Assembly: GCA_023139225.1 (NCBI GenBank) | Contig: JAGLNZ010000507.1 | Location: 1-9,384, forward strand | Source of the DNA: Desulfobacula sp. | Lineage (GTDB): Bacteria; Desulfobacterota; Desulfobacteria; Desulfobacterales; Desulfobacteraceae | Length of the DNA stretch: 9,384 nucleotides | Direction: 5' to 3' | In this document: positions 6,209 to 9,384 of the stretch, one piece after another | Numbering within the stretch: position 1 is the first letter of the stretch | How the letters are laid out: each line of letters starts with the position of its first letter | The notes under the pieces: generated by a model | Databases searched by the model: none | The model's input: the letters and a program-made list of their open reading frames with translations, nothing else | Told to the model about the DNA's origin: nothing | Translations under genes and position numbers: made by a program

Positions 6209-8491
6209 ATGATCACATACGCGGCAAAAAAAATTTATAATAAGTTTAAATCGTTTGAAATCCGTTATAAATTTATTGTCATTTTTTTCATTATTTTTTT
6301 TATGGCAATGCTGTTTTTCAGCCTTTTTATTTATATATTTATAAAAAATAATATCCAAAAAAATATTGAGAATGAACTCAATAATACAACACAGATGATT
6401 CTCAATATGGTAAAAACATCCGCTACTATTTCTATTAAAAATCACTTGCGGGCGATTGCAGAAAAAAATAAAGAAATTATTCGAAGCCTCTACCAATTGA
6501 CCTTAGAGGGAAAAATGACGGTTGCGGAAGCGAAAAAGCAAAGTGCGACAATCATTTTAAGTCAGACCATTGGGATATCAGGATATGTGTATTGCCTGGA
6601 CAGCGCTGGAACAGTGGTTGTCCATCCCCAATCCGGCCTTATCAATTCTAATGTAGAACATTACAGATTTGTCTCCCGGCAGATAAAATCCAAAGAAGGT
6701 TATCTTGAATATGAATGGATAGATCCAAAAGAAGCCAAAGAAGGCTATCTTGAATATGAATGGAAAAATCCTGGAGAAACCAAGCTTCTTCCCAAAGCCC
6801 TTTATATGGTTTATTTTGAACCCTGGGACTGGATTATTTCTGCCAGCAGCTATCGAAATGAATTCTATAAGCTTATCAATGTGAAAGATTTTCAAAAAAG
6901 CGTGCTGTCCTTGAAATTTAGAGAAACCGGATATTCTTATGTGATCGACAGTACGGGAAAAGCTGTGATTCATCCAAAACTTCAAGGTGTTAATATTTTG
7001 AATGAAAAAGAACTTCCCAATCAATTTCTGAAAGATATGCTGAAAAGAAAAAAAGGAAAAATTACATATTTTTGGAAAAATCCAGATGAGTCCGTGGCCA
7101 GGAAAAAATTAGTGATGTTCAATTATATTCCTGAATATCAATGGATTGTTGCATCTTCTTGTTATTTCGATGAAATTTACAGTCCGCTTAAAACCGTTCG
7201 AAATTTTATTATAGGAATATCCTTTTCATTTTTAACATTGATGTTGTTTATCACTTTTAAAATCAGCTCCTCCATCACCAATCCGCTTCATGAAATGATG
7301 GCTCGTTTTGAGGTCGCATCCTTTGGAAATTTTTCAATGAGAATGAAAAGTGAATCCAATGATGAAGTGGGTCAGCTGGCTGTGTATTTTAATCGTTTTA
7401 TGGTCGAACTTGAAAACTATAACAGAAAATTGCAGGCTCAAATTCAGGAACGAGTCGATGCACAGGAGGCACAAAGAGAAAGTCAGGAAAGATACTTCTT
7501 ATTAATGGAGTCTGCTCCGGATCCCATTGTGACCTATGATATTAATGGTAATGCTGTTTATGTTAATCCTGCTTTTACAAAGGTTTTCGGATGGACTTCA
7601 GAGGAATGCATTACACACAAAATGGATCATTTTGTCCCTAAAGAAAACTGGATTGAGACAAAAGCCGGCCTCCATATACTTCTCTCGGGTAAGGCTGTTA
7701 ATAATATCGAAACCCAAAGGTTTTCAAAGCACGGAGATATTGTCTACGTGAGTATCAGTGGCGCGCCCACAAGGGATAAAAACGGGCAAATATCCGGAAC
7801 AATTATTGTGCTTAGAGATATTACCAAATCAAAACAACTGGAAAAGCAGTTGATGAAAGTCGGAGATAAAGAAAGGCAGGAGATTGGCCAGAATTTACAT
7901 GATGATTTATGTCCGCACTTGATAGGGATTGCAGGCTTAGTAACTGTGCTAAAGGATGATCTTGATGCGGCGAATCAGGAAGGTCTTATTTTAGCGGATA
8001 AAATTGTCCATTTGATTGATGATGCAATTGGTAATACACGGATCCTTGCAAGGGGATTATGCCCGGTTCATTTTGTCTCCCATGGCCTGAGTGCTGCATT
8101 AGAAGAGTTAATACAATATTTTGAATATATTCGGGAAGTAAAATTTGATATTCAAGTAGATGATTCAATAGAATTTCATGATAATACGGTTGCGACCCAT
8201 TTGTATTATATTGCCAGAGAGGCAGTAAATAACGCTATAAAGCATTCGGATGCCGATAAGATCACGCTTTTTATGCAAAAGGAAAACGGATCTGTTCATC
8301 TTTGTATCCAGGACAATGGCAAGGGGATGGATACTGTGATGAGAACACGTGGAATTGGCTTGCAGATTATGGCATATCGTGCAAAAATCATTGATAGCAG
8401 ATTTGAAATTAATACAGATAAACATGGATCAAGTATTGACGTATATTTAGTAAATCCATTTACAATTGCTAAAGGAGAATCTGTGATTTAA
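6209..8491 (+). CDS. Membrane Cache-Cache-HAMP-PAS histidine kinase (HisKA_3 family)
   Basis: A 760-residue NarX/DesK-class (HisKA_3) kinase. Order: basic N-terminus, TM1 (about 22-45), periplasmic sensor of two Cache-type modules (about 55-225 and 225-325; parallel endings EPWDWIISASSY and PEYQWIVASSCY), TM2 (about 333-350), HAMP (351-405, with DEVGQLA), coiled coil, PAS (about 430-550), HisKA_3 with H564 in LHDDLCPHLIG, and HATPase with N675 in EAVNNAIKHS, G1 DNGKGM (D702) and G2 RGIGLQI. Cache domains usually bind small extracellular metabolites such as organic acids or amino acids; the ligand is not predictable here. The usual DxxxQ phosphatase motif after the His reads DDLCP, with Pro for Gln. 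The first Cache module contains a duplicated 15-residue segment. ATG 6209 has no obvious ribosome site, but an in-frame TGA at 6173-6175 and the need for TM1 leave no better start. The stop overlaps the next gene's ATG (TAATG), indicating translational coupling with its regulator. Confidence 0.93.
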   Translation: MITYAAKKIYNKFKSFEIRYKFIVIFFIIFFMAMLFFSLFIYIFIKNNIQKNIENELNNTTQMILNMVKTSATISIKNHLRAIAEKNKEIIRSLYQLTLEGKMTVAEAKKQSATIILSQTIGISGYVYCLDSAGTVVVHPQSGLINSNVEHYRFVSRQIKSKEGYLEYEWIDPKEAKEGYLEYEWKNPGETKLLPKALYMVYFEPWDWIISASSYRNEFYKLINVKDFQKSVLSLKFRETGYSYVIDSTGKAVIHPKLQGVNILNEKELPNQFLKDMLKRKKGKITYFWKNPDESVARKKLVMFNYIPEYQWIVASSCYFDEIYSPLKTVRNFIIGISFSFLTLMLFITFKISSSITNPLHEMMARFEVASFGNFSMRMKSESNDEVGQLAVYFNRFMVELENYNRKLQAQIQERVDAQEAQRESQERYFLLMESAPDPIVTYDINGNAVYVNPAFTKVFGWTSEECITHKMDHFVPKENWIETKAGLHILLSGKAVNNIETQRFSKHGDIVYVSISGAPTRDKNGQISGTIIVLRDITKSKQLEKQLMKVGDKERQEIGQNLHDDLCPHLIGIAGLVTVLKDDLDAANQEGLILADKIVHLIDDAIGNTRILARGLCPVHFVSHGLSAALEELIQYFEYIREVKFDIQVDDSIEFHDNTVATHLYYIAREAVNNAIKHSDADKITLFMQKENGSVHLCIQDNGKGMDTVMRTRGIGLQIMAYRAKIIDSRFEINTDKHGSSIDVYLVNPFTIAKGESVI
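6690..6779 (+). repeat. In-frame 45-bp tandem duplication in the first Cache domain
   Basis: Units 6690-6734 and 6735-6779 match at 38 of 45 positions by direct comparison, and both encode KEGYLEYEW. The remaining codons diverge (IDPKEA in the first, KNPGET in the second). Because 45 is divisible by three, the kinase frame is kept and 15 residues are added. The second copy resembles the normal Cache sequence leading into the PKALYMVYFEPWDW block, so the first may be the extra one. Confidence 0.85.
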
Positions 8492-9159
8492 TGAATAATC
8501 CTTTGAATAAAACCCATAAAATTTTAATTGTGGATGATCACCCTATTTTTTGCCTTGGGATGGCGGAATTAATTAACAGAGAACCTGACCTTGTTGTCTG
8601 TGGAAGTGAAAGTACCGCGTCAGAAGCCTGGGATGCAATAAAAAAACATAAACCGGATCTGGTAATCGTGGATATCTCTTTAAAAGAAAGTAATGGAATA
8701 GATCTAGTAGAAGAAATCAAACAGGAGTATCCGGATCTGCCGGCTTTAGTGCTCTCCATGTATGATGAATCTCTATATGCCGAAAGGGCTTTGGTTTCAG
8801 GTGCGCGTGGTTACATCATGAAGCAGAAAGCTATCGAACAGGTGGTTGAAGCCTTGCGTAAGGTATTGGCCGGGGATGTCTATGCAAGTCAGAAAATTAA
8901 GGACAAAGTGTTTAACAGACTTGTATCTTCGGGCAAACAGGATGATAAATTTTCTTTGGACAAGTTAACGAACAGAGAGCTGGAAGTATTTCGACTCATC
9001 GGAGATGGCCTTGAATCAAAAGAAGTTGCAGAACGCCTTAATTTAAGTATTAAAACGGTGGGAACTCATCGTGAAAACATTAAAGAAAAATTTAATTTAA
9101 AACATTATACTGAGCTTGTAAAATTTGCCGTTCATTGGTCTCAAAAAATGAAAAAATGA
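8491..9159 (+). CDS. NarL/FixJ-family response regulator
   Basis: A 222-residue DNA-binding response regulator. The receiver (about 10-125) has D15/D16, phospho-acceptor D61 in VIVDISL, S89 in VLSMYDE and K111 in GYIMKQK. The C-terminal LuxR-type helix-turn-helix (about 157-215) shows LTNRELEVFRLIGDG, then SKEVAERLNLSIKTVGTHRENI, typical of the family, where the recognition helix includes the KTVGTH segment. It begins within the stop codon of the Cache kinase (1-nt overlap, TAATG), with AAAGGAG at 8471-8477, 13 nt upstream, so translation is probably coupled and the two proteins form a cognate pair. Likely targets include its own locus or the downstream acyl-CoA synthetase-like gene, but this is inferred from position only. 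Length and domain layout are normal for the family. Confidence 0.95.
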   Translation: MNNPLNKTHKILIVDDHPIFCLGMAELINREPDLVVCGSESTASEAWDAIKKHKPDLVIVDISLKESNGIDLVEEIKQEYPDLPALVLSMYDESLYAERALVSGARGYIMKQKAIEQVVEALRKVLAGDVYASQKIKDKVFNRLVSSGKQDDKFSLDKLTNRELEVFRLIGDGLESKEVAERLNLSIKTVGTHRENIKEKFNLKHYTELVKFAVHWSQKMKK

Positions 9160-9166
9160 AAATTTT

Positions 9167-9183
9167 CTAGGTTAAGAACCTAG
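9167..9183. terminator. Inverted repeat CTAGGTT-AAG-AACCTAG after the response regulator, possible terminator
   Basis: A perfect 7-bp stem with a 3-nt loop begins 8 nt after the regulator stop codon. Its position suits a transcription terminator or mRNA-stabilising hairpin. No T tract follows on the + strand (GCCCCATC follows instead), so it is not a canonical intrinsic terminator. It could also be a protein-binding dyad. Confidence 0.4.
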
Positions 9184-9204
9184 GCCCCATCAGATTGTCA
9201 GCCC

Positions 9205-9236
9205 TATCAATACCCGTTATCAACCGATTGTATCAA
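9205..9236 (+). repeat. Three TATCAA direct repeats at exact 13-bp spacing
   Basis: TATCAA occurs at 9205-9210, 9218-9223 and 9231-9236, each start 13 bp from the last, in the 129-nt gap before the acyl-CoA synthetase-like gene. Regular spacing upstream of a start codon suggests a regulator-binding array. The 13-bp period does not put the sites on one face of the helix, and the hexamer is AT-rich, so chance remains possible. Confidence 0.3.
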
Positions 9237-9273
9237 GGCCTCCTCGTTGTTAAGAATTCAAGAACGCTATTAT

Positions 9274-9279
9274 AAGGAG
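9274..9279 (+). promoter_or_regulatory. Ribosome binding site AAGGAG deciding the start at 9289
   Basis: A near-consensus Shine-Dalgarno sequence lies 9 nt before ATG 9289. A closer ATG at 9282 is only 2 nt away and reads 12 codons before a TGA, so 9289 is chosen. Confidence 0.75.
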
Positions 9280-9288
9280 TAATGCTTA

Positions 9289-9384
9289 ATGAACAGTCTT
9301 CACAACCTGACCTATTTTGACATCTATGAAAAAAATGCACGTTATAAAGGCTCGTCCTGTGCCATTCACTTTAAGGCAGAAGAC
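9289..9384 (+). CDS. Probable AMP-binding acyl-CoA synthetase, N-terminus only
   Basis: Only 32 codons are visible before the window ends; no stop is reached. The peptide begins MNSLHNLTYFDIYEKNARYK, which resembles the N-termini of adenylate-forming acyl-CoA synthetases, where 'NLxxxLxxNARxxPD' is typical. The catalytic P-loop and other AMP-binding motifs lie outside the window, so the family call rests on this short start alone. Translation is well supported by AAGGAG 9 nt upstream. It lies 129 nt after the NarL-type regulator on the same strand, separated by a hairpin and a TATCAA repeat array, which suggests its own, possibly regulated, transcription. Confidence 0.55.
   Translation, partial: MNSLHNLTYFDIYEKNARYKGSSCAIHFKAED

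Noticed and set aside
9268..9273. TATTAT as a -10 box for the acyl-CoA synthetase-like gene.
   Set aside because: Transcription would begin at about 9280, after the AAGGAG ribosome site, and the nearest -35-like hexamer (TTGTTA, 9247-9252) is only 15 nt away.
9282..9320. Alternative start or leader peptide at ATG 9282.
   Set aside because: It reads only 12 codons, sits 2 nt from the Shine-Dalgarno sequence and has no attenuator-like codon run.

Overview
The window looks like chromosomal DNA from a mesophilic deltaproteobacterium (Desulfobacterota), most plausibly a Desulfobacteraceae-type sulfate reducer. This is inferred from moderately low GC, the style of the kinases (PAS/GAF kinase with a 'HELKTPVAVL' core and cysteine-rich tail, Cache kinase with an 'EPWDWIISASSY' signature), and a small response regulator with an 'FGxxWxxxDxxFWxxF' tail. 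No rRNA, tRNA, mobile element, CRISPR array or phage gene was seen.

Left part (1-2834, + strand): the 3' end of a threonine 3-dehydrogenase gene (tdh, open at the left edge) is followed after 69 nt by a PLP-dependent 2-amino-3-ketobutyrate CoA ligase-type gene (kbl). Together they would convert threonine to glycine and acetyl-CoA. A short gap leads to a stand-alone receiver-domain protein that may be co-transcribed with them.

Middle part (2837-6070): a very small cytoplasmic histidine kinase lies on the - strand, tail-to-tail with the receiver gene (2 nt apart). Divergent from it is a 773-residue cytoplasmic PAS-PAS-GAF histidine kinase, whose C-terminal ATPase domain carries a five-cysteine cluster.

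Right part (6209-9384, + strand): a membrane kinase (two Cache modules, HAMP, PAS, HisKA_3 core) overlaps by one base a NarL/FixJ-type response regulator, forming a clear two-component pair. After a 129-nt gap comes the first 32 codons of a gene that looks like an AMP-binding acyl-CoA synthetase, cut by the right edge.

The window is thus a signalling island of three kinases and two response regulators between amino-acid catabolism and a probable acyl-CoA ligase. Two of the three kinases lack the residue normally used for phosphatase activity, in two different families. The Cache kinase also carries an in-frame 45-bp tandem duplication in its sensor domain. No wholly new system is evident; the most notable items are the Cys-cluster kinase, the bare kinase/receiver pair and the altered phosphatase motifs.
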